Shown here in pieces: positions 7,771-15,178 of a DNA stretch of 18,330 bases; position 1 is the first letter of the stretch, and every line of letters starts with the position of its first letter. Position numbers and translations under genes: made by a program. Origin of the DNA: DASPLX01 sp035627375 (GTDB taxonomy: Bacteria > Pseudomonadota > Gammaproteobacteria > Burkholderiales > Burkholderiaceae_D); contig DASPLX010000041.1 in NCBI GenBank assembly GCA_035627375.1, positions 1-18,330 on the forward strand, given 5' to 3'. Below the pieces are notes generated by a model. That model saw nothing but the letters and a program-made list of their open reading frames with translations, searched no databases and was not told the DNA's origin.

Positions 7771-7790
7771 GAACCGAAATTATTCTGTTC
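7771..7790. promoter_or_regulatory. 20-bp imperfect palindrome between Rec-TPR and HD-GYP-like genes
   Basis: GAACCGAA-ATTA-TTCTGTTC: 8-base arms with one mismatch around an A/T centre, in the 181-base gap between two divergent genes, and A/T rich for this genome. It could be an operator acting on both genes. Elsewhere in the gap there is a TACAAT (7832-7837) that could be a -10 box for the rightward gene and a TATGAT on the minus strand for the leftward one, but neither has a good -35 at proper spacing. Confidence 0.35.
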
Positions 7791-7887
7791 CCTTGACGCA
7801 ACAGTGTGCCGCCGGGCGATCCTCCAGAACTTACAATCACTCATCCGGCCCGCCGCCGGCGTGTGCGGCCGTCCTCGAGGATTGCAT

Positions 7888-8862
7888 ATGGAACAGCGCC
7901 CAACCGAGATTTCGGACCCGACACCGGAGGCTCCCAGGCCTCCGGTCCTGCGCATGATCAACGACGCGCATCGGCGCCTCGAATACCTGCTGCTCAACAT
8001 CGAGCGTCAGACCGATGCGCAGTCGGAGATCCTCGCCGTGGCGCGCAGCCTGTCGCACGCCGTCGAACTCCATCCCGATGTCGCGCTCGCCTGTATTCTC
8101 CTCAACCAGAACGAAGGCAGCTACGCGGTGCGGCATTGCGTCGATACCGCCGTCGTCGCTCAACTCGTGTCGACCGCCCTGCACAAGGGACCGCACGAGA
8201 TCCTGACCGTCATGGCGGCGGCGCTGACGATGAACGTCGGCATGCTGCAACACCAGGAGCAGCTGCAGACCCGGCTCAATGCGATCTCCCCGCAAGAGCT
8301 GGCGATGATCCAGGAGCATCCGCAGCGCAGCGTCGATCTCCTGCGCCGCGCCGGCGTCGACAATGAAGACTGGCTATCCTATGTGCTGCTGCATCACGAG
8401 AACGAAGACGGCAGCGGCTATCCGTTCGGAAAAAGCGCGGCCGACATACCGCTGCCCGCGAAGGTGGTATCGCTCGCGGACCGCTACTGCGCGCGGGTCT
8501 CCTCGCGCAGCTACCGCAAGTCGCTGCTGCCCAACGAGGCGCTCAACGACATCCTGCTGGCCGATCACCAGAGCGTCGATCCGATGCTGACGGCCTGCTT
8601 CATCCGCGTGCTGGGCATCTACCCGACGGGCGCGATGGTGCGGCTGGCCAACGGCGAGATCGGCGCCGTGACCGGCAAGGGCGAAAGCATCACGGCGCCC
8701 ATCGTGCATGCCCTGGTGGCCGCCGACGGCAGGCTGCTGGCCCAGCCGGTGCGCCGCAACACCGTGCATGGCGAGTATGCCGTCCGCGAAATGCTGAGCG
8801 AGGAGCGGGCCGGCGTGCGACTGCGCATGCAATCGTTGTGGGGCGACGAAGCGCAGCCTTGA
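7888..8862 (+). CDS. HD-GYP-like domain protein with degenerate HD motif
   Basis: 324 residues. Start at the ATG at 7888 (MEQRPTEIS), with GAGG 7 bases upstream. Residues 1-60 hold no recognisable domain. Residues about 66-230 follow the HD-GYP layout: RHCVDTAVVA (His83), then AALTMNVGML where the family has AALLHDIGKL, then EHPQRSVDLL (His143), HHENEDGSGYP (169-179, an intact GYP motif) and LADRYCARVSSRSYRK (Asp198). Thus the His-Asp pair is Met115-Asn116 and the Lys of GK is Met119. HD-GYP enzymes break down cyclic di-GMP using metals held by these residues, so this one is likely inactive as a phosphodiesterase and may be a binding or scaffold protein. The C-terminal part (about 240-324) carries a small beta-rich segment (GAMVRLANGEIGAVTGKG). 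It is divergent from the Rec-TPR gene. Confidence 0.88.
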   Translation: MEQRPTEISDPTPEAPRPPVLRMINDAHRRLEYLLLNIERQTDAQSEILAVARSLSHAVELHPDVALACILLNQNEGSYAVRHCVDTAVVAQLVSTALHKGPHEILTVMAAALTMNVGMLQHQEQLQTRLNAISPQELAMIQEHPQRSVDLLRRAGVDNEDWLSYVLLHHENEDGSGYPFGKSAADIPLPAKVVSLADRYCARVSSRSYRKSLLPNEALNDILLADHQSVDPMLTACFIRVLGIYPTGAMVRLANGEIGAVTGKGESITAPIVHALVAADGRLLAQPVRRNTVHGEYAVREMLSEERAGVRLRMQSLWGDEAQP

Positions 8863-8866
8863 AGTC

Positions 8867-8898
8867 GCCCGTTCCGGGCATCCGCGCCGATGGCGCGG
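8867..8898 (+). terminator. GC-rich hairpins after the HD-GYP-like gene
   Basis: Just after the stop codon lie GCCCG-TTC-CGGGC and then CCGCGCC-GAT-GGCGCGG (8882-8898, perfect 7-bp stem). No T run follows, so if they end transcription they would need Rho or act only as 3' end stabilisers. Weak call based on shape and position. Confidence 0.25.
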
Positions 8899-8947
8899 CC
8901 GGCCGGCTCTCCGTCACTGGCCCGGCCGCATCGCGCCCAACTGTACC

Positions 8948-8976
8948 TGTTGTCCCCGCCTCGCGCCGCCTACACT
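8948..8976 (+). promoter_or_regulatory. Possible promoter upstream of the LysE-type exporter
   Basis: TACACT at 8971-8976 is a plausible -10 box. TGTTGT (8948-8953) lies 17 bases upstream, inside CTGTACCTGTTG, a type of sequence often bound by MocR/GntR regulators near RhtB genes (recollection, not checked). No such regulator is in the window. The exporter start is 66 bases downstream. The rest of the gap 8863-9042 shows nothing else. Confidence 0.3.
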
Positions 8977-9042
8977 AGCCCGTCGATTCCAAACGCCGGT
9001 GCGTGCGGCCGTTGCGCGCGTATTGCCAGGACCTGGGCAGAC

Positions 9043-9681
9043 ATGAGCATCCACACTATTTTCACGTTTATCGTCGTCGCCGGGCTGACCATCGCCACGC
9101 CCGGCCCGGCGATCCTGCTGTCGCTGCGCAATGGCGCATCCTACGGCGTCGCGTCGGTCGCGTGGTCCGCGCTCGGCAATGTCTGCGGCGTATGCTGCCT
9201 TTCCACCGCGGCCATGTTCGGCCTGGGCGTCGTGCTCAAGTCGTCGGCGCTGCTGTTCGGATTGCTGAAGCTCGCGGGCGCCGGCTACTTGCTTTATCTC
9301 GGCGTGCGCAGCCTGCTGGGCGGTTCGCGGAGCCTGGCATACAGCCCCGAGCCGGAAGAGCGGGCCATGCCGAGCCGACGCCGGCTGTTCGCGGAAGCCT
9401 TCCTGACCGCCGCCACGAATCCGAAGGCCTTGCTGTTCTTTACGGCGCTGTTCCCGCAATTCATCAACCCAGATGCAGCGCTGGCGCCGCAGTTCCTGGT
9501 CCTGACCGGCATCTTCATGGCGCTCGCCTACCTGACGCACCTGGCCTATGCCATCGCCGCATCGCGCGCCCGGAAAATGCTGCGGCGACCCGGTTTTGCC
9601 AAGTGGCTGAACCGCACGGTCGGCGCGACCTTCATCGGCTTTGCGGCACTGCTGCTTGCCGCCCGGCGCCAGGCAGGCTGA
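9043..9681 (+). CDS. LysE/RhtB family amino-acid exporter
   Basis: 212 residues, the usual length for the family. Start at the ATG at 9043 (MSIHTIFTFIVVAGL); longer in-frame starts upstream would add a polar, GC-rich, unlikely leader. The family signature is clear: first helix ending TIATPGPAILLSLRNGASYG, second helix with SALGNVCGVC, third helix KLAGAGYLLYLGVRSLLG, a polar loop (about 90-110), then AFLTAATNPKALLFFTALFPQFI and two more helices up to GFAALLLAARR. About six membrane segments are present. Proteins of this type export amino acids or related small molecules with proton motive force; the substrate cannot be read from sequence. It seems to be a single gene flanked by gaps of 180 and 252 bases. 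Confidence 0.93.
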   Translation: MSIHTIFTFIVVAGLTIATPGPAILLSLRNGASYGVASVAWSALGNVCGVCCLSTAAMFGLGVVLKSSALLFGLLKLAGAGYLLYLGVRSLLGGSRSLAYSPEPEERAMPSRRRLFAEAFLTAATNPKALLFFTALFPQFINPDAALAPQFLVLTGIFMALAYLTHLAYAIAASRARKMLRRPGFAKWLNRTVGATFIGFAALLLAARRQAG

Positions 9682-9933
9682 GCGGATCCGCAAAGCTCGC
9701 CGCGGCACGAGATACGTCGCGTGGCCGCTTCGTGCTCTCGCGGGAGCCTCGATGACGGCCGGGGAAAACGTCCGGCCCGGGTTGCCCGGCCGGCCAGCCG
9801 CCCGCCAGGTCGCCGCGCTATTCCCGCTATACTTCAGCCTTCTCCGTCGACCGGACTGTCCAACGCGCGAACAATACTAAAACCAGCGCACTTCCAGTCG
9901 GGCAGGTCCGGAAAAATCAAGGCAACTGTCACT
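9682..9933. other. 252-base gap without a gene; one -10-like box
   Basis: No coding frame with support is seen. TATACT at 9828-9833 is a good -10 match for the patatin gene but has no convincing -35 17 bases upstream. A small GC hairpin, CCGGG-TTG-CCCGG, lies at about 9776-9788. The region near 9860-9930 becomes A-richer toward the start codon, as expected for a leader. Confidence 0.3.
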
Positions 9934-12192
9934 ATGGTCATACATCGCGTCATCGGGCATTTCCGCGCGCTTGCCGCCGCATTCCTCTGCGCCGCTTCTT
10001 TCGCCGCGCCGGCGGGAGCGCAAACCGAAGCGTCGTCGCCAGCGGCGAAAGCGGGACGTCCGCGGGTCGCGCTCGTGCTCTCCGGCGGCGGCGCGCGCGG
10101 CCTGGCGCACATCGGCGTGCTGCGCGTGCTGAAGGAGATGCACGTTCCGGTCGATATCGTCGTCGGCACCAGCATGGGAGCCGTGGTCGGCGGCGCCTAT
10201 GCGGCCGGGCGCACGGTGGATGAACTCGCCCGCATCACCCGGGAAACCCCGTGGCATAACGTGCTGTCCGACCGCCCGGTGCGCGATACGCTCGATTACC
10301 GCCGCCGCGAGGAAGACGTGCTGCTGCCGTCGCGCATCGAATTCGCCGTCACCAAGGCGAACGGCGTTTCGCTGCCGCCGGCGGCCGCCAGCAATGCCGC
10401 GATCGAAGAAGCCTTGATCCGCCTGCTGCCGGCCGGCATGCGCGACCGCCGCGTCGACCAGCTCGCGCTGCCGTTCCGCTCGGTCGCGTCCGACCTGGTG
10501 TCGGGAGAGCTGGTGGAGCTGGCCGACACCTCGCTGTTCCTGGCGCTGCGCGCATCGCTGGCCGTGCCAGGCGTGTTCGCGCCGGTGCGCGTGAACGATC
10601 GGCTGGTGGTGGATGGCGGCCTGGTGCGCAATCTCCCCGTCGACATGGCGCGCGCGATGGGCGCCGACGTCGTCATCGCGGTCAACGTCGGCACGCCGCT
10701 CGCTCCCGAGGAGGAACTCGGCAGCGCCATCGGCGTGGCGCGGCAGATGCTGCAGATCCTGACCGAGCAGAACGTGCAGCGCTCGATCAAGGAGCTGGGA
10801 GCGGACGATATCCTGATCGCGCCGGACCTGAAAGGGATCACCTTTCTCGACTTCGCCTTGCACGACAAGGCGATGCGCGCCGGCGAAGCGGCGGCGCGCA
10901 AGCTGGCGGACCGGCTGCGCAAGCTGGCCGTGCCGGCCGCCGATTACATCGCGTTCGAAGGCCGGCGCATGGCGCCGACGGTCGCCGACGAAGCCAACGC
11001 CGCCGTCGCGCGGCCGCTGGCCAGCGTCGAAGTGGATGGCACGCGCCACGTCAATCCGGAAGCCTTGCTCGCCCAATCCGGCCTGCGCGAAGGCCAGCTT
11101 CTCACGCCGGGGCAAATCCGGCAGGCGACGACCCGCCTGTACGGCCGCGGCGATATCGACAATGTCGAGACCGTGATCCGCGACGAAGCCGACGGACGCC
11201 ATGTCACGATCAGGCCGACCGAGGCCACCTGGGGACGCAACCGCCTGCGCGCCGGCCTGGAGCTGGCCAGCGATTTTTCGGACGACAACAGTTTTTCGCT
11301 GGGACTGATGCATGTCGCGTCGTCGCTCAATCGCTATGGCGCCGAATTGCGCACCATCGCGCGAATCGGCACCGAACGCGAGCTGTCCATGCAGTTCTGG
11401 CAGCCGCTGGGCGCCGGCTCGCCGTGGTTCCTCGCGCCATCGATCGAGTACGACGGCCTTCCGATCAACGTCTATAACAACGGCCTGCGCGCCTATCGCC
11501 TCGGCATACGCTCGACCACCGCGACGCTGGCGGCCGGCCGCGAACTGGCGCGCTGGGGCGACTTCCAGTTCGGCCTGACCCGGCGCTTCGGCAAGATCGA
11601 TGCGCTGATCCCGGAACAACCGGCGGCGCCGACCGTGCGCTTCTACGAAACGACGGTGTTCGGACGGTTCCGTATCGATACCCTCGATTCGCTCGCCTTT
11701 CCGACGCGCGGCCAATTGATCACCGCGCTATGGGAGCGCGCTCCGACGCGCCAGGCCGGCCAGCCCACGCTCGCGCAGTCGTCGATCGTCGGCCTGACCG
11801 CGTTCGAGGCCGGCGACTGGGCCGCCCATCTGTACGGCGAGTGGTCGCGCGCCAGCGCCGGCAACGCGCCGCAGTCGCTGGGCGGCTTCCTGCGGCTGTC
11901 CGGAACCTCGCCCGATTCGCTGGACGGCAACAAGATCGTCTTCGGCCGCGCGGTGTTCGCGCGCAAGATCGGCGTCATGCCGGCCACGATCGGCAACGCG
12001 GTGCGCTTGGGATTTTCGGTCGAACTGGGCGGCGGCTTCGGCAACGGCGAGACCGTGCGCTTCGAAGATCTGAAGCGGGCCGGCAGCGTATTTGTGGCCG
12101 CCGATACGCGTTTCGGGCCGCTCTACTTCGGCGCCGGCGGCACCAAGGGCAACGGCGGCACGCTCTATCTCTTCCTCGGCCCGATCTGGTGA
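9934..12192 (+). CDS. Patatin-like phospholipase with POTRA and outer-membrane barrel (type Vd autotransporter, PlpD-like)
   Basis: 752 residues. Start at the ATG at 9934 (MVIHRVIGHF); longer frames upstream lack a signal peptide at the right place. Residues 1-30 are a Sec signal with likely cleavage near AGAQ. The patatin domain (about 43-340) has the oxyanion loop SGGGARGLAHIG (50-61), the nucleophile in GTSMG (Ser80) and the catalytic Asp in DGG (Asp227), so the Ser-Asp dyad is intact. A single POTRA-like domain follows (about 364-427, SVEVDGTRHVNPEALL). Residues about 430-752 are beta-strand rich and end in an aromatic residue (FLGPIW), as in Omp85-type barrels. This order matches PlpD of Pseudomonas aeruginosa, whose lipase passenger is exported by its own barrel. 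The product should be a surface or secreted lipase. Its last 28 bases overlap the convergent regulator gene. Confidence 0.93.
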   Translation: MVIHRVIGHFRALAAAFLCAASFAAPAGAQTEASSPAAKAGRPRVALVLSGGGARGLAHIGVLRVLKEMHVPVDIVVGTSMGAVVGGAYAAGRTVDELARITRETPWHNVLSDRPVRDTLDYRRREEDVLLPSRIEFAVTKANGVSLPPAAASNAAIEEALIRLLPAGMRDRRVDQLALPFRSVASDLVSGELVELADTSLFLALRASLAVPGVFAPVRVNDRLVVDGGLVRNLPVDMARAMGADVVIAVNVGTPLAPEEELGSAIGVARQMLQILTEQNVQRSIKELGADDILIAPDLKGITFLDFALHDKAMRAGEAAARKLADRLRKLAVPAADYIAFEGRRMAPTVADEANAAVARPLASVEVDGTRHVNPEALLAQSGLREGQLLTPGQIRQATTRLYGRGDIDNVETVIRDEADGRHVTIRPTEATWGRNRLRAGLELASDFSDDNSFSLGLMHVASSLNRYGAELRTIARIGTERELSMQFWQPLGAGSPWFLAPSIEYDGLPINVYNNGLRAYRLGIRSTTATLAAGRELARWGDFQFGLTRRFGKIDALIPEQPAAPTVRFYETTVFGRFRIDTLDSLAFPTRGQLITALWERAPTRQAGQPTLAQSSIVGLTAFEAGDWAAHLYGEWSRASAGNAPQSLGGFLRLSGTSPDSLDGNKIVFGRAVFARKIGVMPATIGNAVRLGFSVELGGGFGNGETVRFEDLKRAGSVFVAADTRFGPLYFGAGGTKGNGGTLYLFLGPIW

Positions 12193-12941
12193 GCGGCCGG
12201 CGCGGCGGGATTGCGCCGCAGCGCCGTGAATGCCGAGAATTCCCAGGAACGCAGGCCGACCAGGAGCGTGAAGCCGTCGCGTTCGTCCGGCCGCAGGCGG
12301 CGGTCCTCGTGATGCAGCCGCGCCAGGTCGGCCGCCAGTTGCCGGATCTTCTGCACCGTTTCCTGCGCGCTCGGCAGCGAGAGCCGGGCAGGCACGCATA
12401 GCAGGCATTCGCCCTCGGCATCGAAATCGCCGTCGAAATAGTCGCTGACCACGAACTCGCGGAAATAGCGCTGCACCGGCCCGTCCGGCCGCCAGTGGAA
12501 GGCGTTGGATACGATCAGCCGGTAGCGATTGTGCGGCCGCAGCTCGATCAGGCCGAGCCGGTCGAGCGCGGTCAGCTTGCGGATGCACTCGGCCTCGGTC
12601 AAATCGTAGGTATCAAGGATCTGCTCCACGCTCCAGTGGCCGAGGCAGCAGATGGCGACCAGCAGCAGCTTCGGATCGGCCACCAGCGAGCGCTCCTGGG
12701 CCAGCGTCAGCGTATCGGCCCGCGGCGCCGCGTCGGCCGCCTTGCGCAGCACGTCCTCGAGCGCGATGCCGGAAGCCTTGCAGATCTGCGCCAGGCGCGA
12801 CAAGGTCATGTCGCGCTGCGCGAAGATGCGCTTGACGCTCGACTCGCTCATGCCGATCCGCTGCGCCAGCAGCCTGTACGTCACGCCTGCCGCGCGCATC
12901 TCGGCGCGCAATATCTCGAACACCTGCTCGGGCGATCCCAT
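12165..12941 (-). CDS. XRE-type transcriptional regulator
   Basis: 258 residues. Start at the ATG at 12941, with GAAGGTGA about 3-4 bases upstream. Residues about 5-65 form a Cro/CI-type helix-turn-helix: VTYRLLAQRIGMSESSVKR then IFAQRDMTLSRLAQICKASG, ending ALEDVLRKA. Residues about 85-150 look like a second, winged-helix unit (WSVEQILDTYDLTEAE, then LTALDRLGLIELRPHNRYRL). The C-terminal part carries Cys-containing FDAEGECLLCVPARL and a final alpha-helical stretch. Such proteins are common in Burkholderiales but I know of no studied target. The gene converges on the patatin gene, with the stop codons crossing by 28 bases, so transcription of each may hinder the other. It is divergent from the MipA-type gene. 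Confidence 0.87.
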   Translation of the reverse strand: MGSPEQVFEILRAEMRAAGVTYRLLAQRIGMSESSVKRIFAQRDMTLSRLAQICKASGIALEDVLRKAADAAPRADTLTLAQERSLVADPKLLLVAICCLGHWSVEQILDTYDLTEAECIRKLTALDRLGLIELRPHNRYRLIVSNAFHWRPDGPVQRYFREFVVSDYFDGDFDAEGECLLCVPARLSLPSAQETVQKIRQLAADLARLHHEDRRLRPDERDGFTLLVGLRSWEFSAFTALRRNPAAPAAHQIGPRKR

Positions 12942-12974
12942 CGTTCACCTTCATTCCTGATTTGGCGGAGACCG

Positions 12975-13006
12975 AAATGTATCGTATTTCAGTACCAAAT
13001 GTCTCG
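12975..13006. promoter_or_regulatory. Direct repeat AAATGTMTCG, 22 bases apart
   Basis: AAATGTATCG (12975-12984) and AAATGTCTCG (12997-13006) repeat with one difference at a 22-base step, about two helical turns, in the 216-base gap between the XRE regulator and the MipA/OmpV gene. The gap is A/T richer here than around it. It may be an operator for the regulator. No promoter boxes could be assigned with confidence. Confidence 0.3.
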
Positions 13007-13157
13007 ATCTTCGCTTCTTCGCACAATCCTGTGGTACGTTCCGCCGAAATTGGCGACACTTCGCCCCGGTCGCAGCCCTGCATCCCTCAGGTGCGCGCCG
13101 CACGACAGGGAAGCCTCCCCCTGCCTCATCATCAATTCGAACAAAGGAATCATCATC

Positions 13158-13985
13158 ATGATGCGTCGCTCTCTCGCACTGTCCTCCGCCTTGTTGCTTG
13201 GCCTGCTATCCGCTTCCGCGTTCGCGGACAACTCCGCTCCGCTTTCCTCCGGCCGCGCCAGCCAGCGTTCCTCCGGCGCGCCGGAACGGGAAATCGGCGT
13301 CGGCATCGGCGTCGGTCCGACCTATCTCGGCAGCGATAAGAACCGCGGCGGAATCGGCCTGTACGCCGAAGCCAATTTCTCCAACGGCTTTTTCGTCAGC
13401 ACGACCGACGGCATCGGTTTCCGCTTCATCGAGAATGCGGCGGGCTTTTCGCTCGCCGCCAGCATCGACTCGTCCGGCATGCGCCGCGAAAAGGATGGAA
13501 AGTACGGCCGCGACGGCGGCAGCAACCCGCTGCTCGGCATGGGCGACGTGAAGGCGCGGCCGCGGGCCAACGTGTTCCTCAACTACGACGCCGGCCCCTT
13601 CCACACCACGCTGGCGTTGCGCCAGACCCTGGGCTCGCGCCATGGCACCGGCGTGGATCTGTACGGCAGCTACGATCTGCATGCCGACCGCGACAACCTG
13701 GTGCGCGCCACCGCCGGGATTTCCTATGCCAACCGCAGCCTGATGCAGACCTTCTTCGGCGTGAACGAGACGCAGGCAGCGAATACCCCGTACGACGTGT
13801 ACCGGCCGAGCGCGGGCATCGCCGGCGGCGGCATCGGCGTCACCTGGCGGCACGCCTTCAGCCGCGAATGGGTGGGCACCGTCGGCGCCGGCGTGACGCA
13901 CCTGCGCGGCGCGGCCGCCGACAGCCCGCTCACCGACCGCCGCACCAGCGCGGAAATCGGCATGAGCCTGGGTTACCGCTTCTGA
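13158..13985 (+). CDS. MipA/OmpV family outer-membrane protein
   Basis: 275 residues. Two adjacent ATGs (13158, 13161) follow AAAGGA; the first is used here, giving MMRRSLALSS. Signal peptide with core ALLLGLLSASAFA, cleavage likely after Ala23. The mature chain has family marks: EREIGVGIGVGPTYLGSDKN, then a barrel-like alternation with GGIGLYAEANFSNGFF, GISYANRSLMQTFFGV with nearby Tyr-Asp-Val-Tyr, GGGIGVTWRHAF, and an aromatic C-terminus (SLGYRF) as needed for outer-membrane assembly. Members include MipA, a scaffold for murein enzymes, and OmpV; most have unknown function or are linked to metal or stress response. Its stop is two bases from the stop of the convergent acetyltransferase gene. 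Confidence 0.88.
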   Translation: MMRRSLALSSALLLGLLSASAFADNSAPLSSGRASQRSSGAPEREIGVGIGVGPTYLGSDKNRGGIGLYAEANFSNGFFVSTTDGIGFRFIENAAGFSLAASIDSSGMRREKDGKYGRDGGSNPLLGMGDVKARPRANVFLNYDAGPFHTTLALRQTLGSRHGTGVDLYGSYDLHADRDNLVRATAGISYANRSLMQTFFGVNETQAANTPYDVYRPSAGIAGGGIGVTWRHAFSREWVGTVGAGVTHLRGAAADSPLTDRRTSAEIGMSLGYRF

Positions 13986-13987
13986 TC

Positions 13988-14521
13988 TCAGCCGCGCGCG
14001 GCGAGCCAGGCCGGCGGGAAGCGTTGCCACGCATAGCGCAACGCCTTGACCGAGCTGCCGTCCGGCGCGGCCCACATCTCCTCCCCGTTGACCACGCCGC
14101 CCAAGCGTTCATAGAACCGGCGCGCGGCGTGGTTTTTTTCCACCACGAACAGATGCATGCCGCTGCCGGGATGGCAGGCGACGCTCCAGCGCGCCACGTC
14201 CGCCATCAGCATGGCGCCGATGCCTTGTCCCTTGCGGTCCGGATCGACGTGGAGATTCTCCAGCAGCGTGCCGCATCGATCGTCCGCGTTGCCGTAGGCG
14301 CAGGCGAAGCCGGCGATCCGGCCGTTGTCTTCCGCGACCACGATGTATTGGTTCGGCGCCGGATGCTGGAAGCGCTCGTGCCATTGGGCTTGGCGCTCGC
14401 GCAGGATATCGCCGTCGAGATAGGCGTCGGCCAGCACCCCGCGATAGACAATGCGCCAGCTTTGCGCATGCAGGTTGGCAATCGCGTCGGCGTCGGCCGC
14501 TGCGGCGGTTCGAAAAATCAT
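13988..14521 (-). CDS. GNAT family N-acetyltransferase
   Basis: 177 residues. Begins MIFRTAAAADADAIANLHAQSWR, a typical GNAT N-terminus. The acetyl-CoA loop is LHVDPDRKGQGIGAMLM (90-106) with the R-K-G-Q-G-I-G signature, followed by MHLFVVEKNHAARRFYERLGG (122-142), the usual beta5-alpha4 region with a Tyr that can act as acid. These enzymes move an acetyl group from acetyl-CoA to an amine; the acceptor is not readable from sequence. The start codon lies at the very beginning of the possible overlap with the divergent YigZ gene, and no strong Shine-Dalgarno sequence is visible. Confidence 0.9.
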   Translation of the reverse strand: MIFRTAAAADADAIANLHAQSWRIVYRGVLADAYLDGDILRERQAQWHERFQHPAPNQYIVVAEDNGRIAGFACAYGNADDRCGTLLENLHVDPDRKGQGIGAMLMADVARWSVACHPGSGMHLFVVEKNHAARRFYERLGGVVNGEEMWAAPDGSSVKALRYAWQRFPPAWLAARG

Positions 14522-14576
14522 GGGTCACCCGTCCGGTTATGCAAAAATATCGGCTTCCCTCGAACTCGATTCTCCC

Positions 14577-15161
14577 TTGAGCACCTACACCCTTTCTTCG
14601 CCCGTCGAAGCCGAAATCGAAATCCGCAAGAGCCGCTTCATCGGCATCGCCATGCCGGTGGAAGATCGTAGCACCGCGATGCGGGAATTGCAGGCGCTGC
14701 GCGAATTGCATCCGGGCGCCACCCATGTCTGCTGGGCGCTGCTGGCCGGCGGCCAGTCGGGAATGTCGGACGACGGCGAACCTTCCGGCACGGCCGGCAG
14801 GCCGATCCTCGAAGTGCTGCGCCATCACGAACTGGACGGCGTCCTGGCGGCGGTCGTGCGTTATTACGGCGGCGTCAAGCTGGGCGCGGGAGGATTGGTG
14901 CGCGCCTACACGGATGCGATCGCGATGGCCTTGAAGAACGCCGCGCGCATCGAGAGGATTGCCCGCTCCGAGCTGACCGTCGACGTCGATTATGCGGATG
15001 AGGCGCGCGTGCGGCGCTGGCTGGAACAGCAGGATTTCGTTCTTGCCGGCAGTGCGCACGGAACGACGGTCAGGCTCGTCATCCGCCTGCCGTCGGACCG
15101 GCTCGACGCCGCGCGGGCCGCCTTGCGCGACCTGACGCAAGGGCGGGCCGGCGTGAGCTGA
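14577..15161 (+). CDS. YigZ/IMPACT family protein
   Basis: 194 residues from a TTG at 14577 (L-STYTLSSPVEAEIEI), chosen because family members begin a few residues before the Y-x-L-x-x-P motif. An ATG at 14520 would add 19 residues and overlap the start of the divergent GNAT gene by two bases. No clear ribosome site precedes either, so the start is uncertain. The N-terminal UPF0029 domain is unmistakable: EIRKSRFIGIAMPV, ATHVCWALLAGGQSGMSDDGEPSGTAGRPILEVL with D-D-G-E-P-x-G-T-A-G, then VVRYYGGVKLGAGGLVRAY. A smaller C-terminal DUF1949-type domain (about 130-190) follows. Related proteins bind nucleic acid or ribosomes (eukaryotic IMPACT binds GCN1); the bacterial role is poorly known. Confidence 0.88.
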   Translation: MSTYTLSSPVEAEIEIRKSRFIGIAMPVEDRSTAMRELQALRELHPGATHVCWALLAGGQSGMSDDGEPSGTAGRPILEVLRHHELDGVLAAVVRYYGGVKLGAGGLVRAYTDAIAMALKNAARIERIARSELTVDVDYADEARVRRWLEQQDFVLAGSAHGTTVRLVIRLPSDRLDAARAALRDLTQGRAGVS

Positions 15162-15178
15162 GCGCCGGCGCCGCCGAT

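Noticed and set aside
6237..7796. 519-residue open frame opposite the Rec-TPR gene
   Set aside because: Arg/Gln/His-rich mirror translation of a gene with intact Rec residues and TPR pattern; no start signal or motif.
9877..11715. 612-residue open frame opposite the patatin gene
   Set aside because: Low-complexity antisense translation; the + strand carries the intact catalytic motifs and signal peptide.
12942..13157. Possible short inverted repeat GAAAT...ATTTC as an operator
   Set aside because: Arms are only 5 bases and do not extend; the direct repeat in the same place is the better signal.
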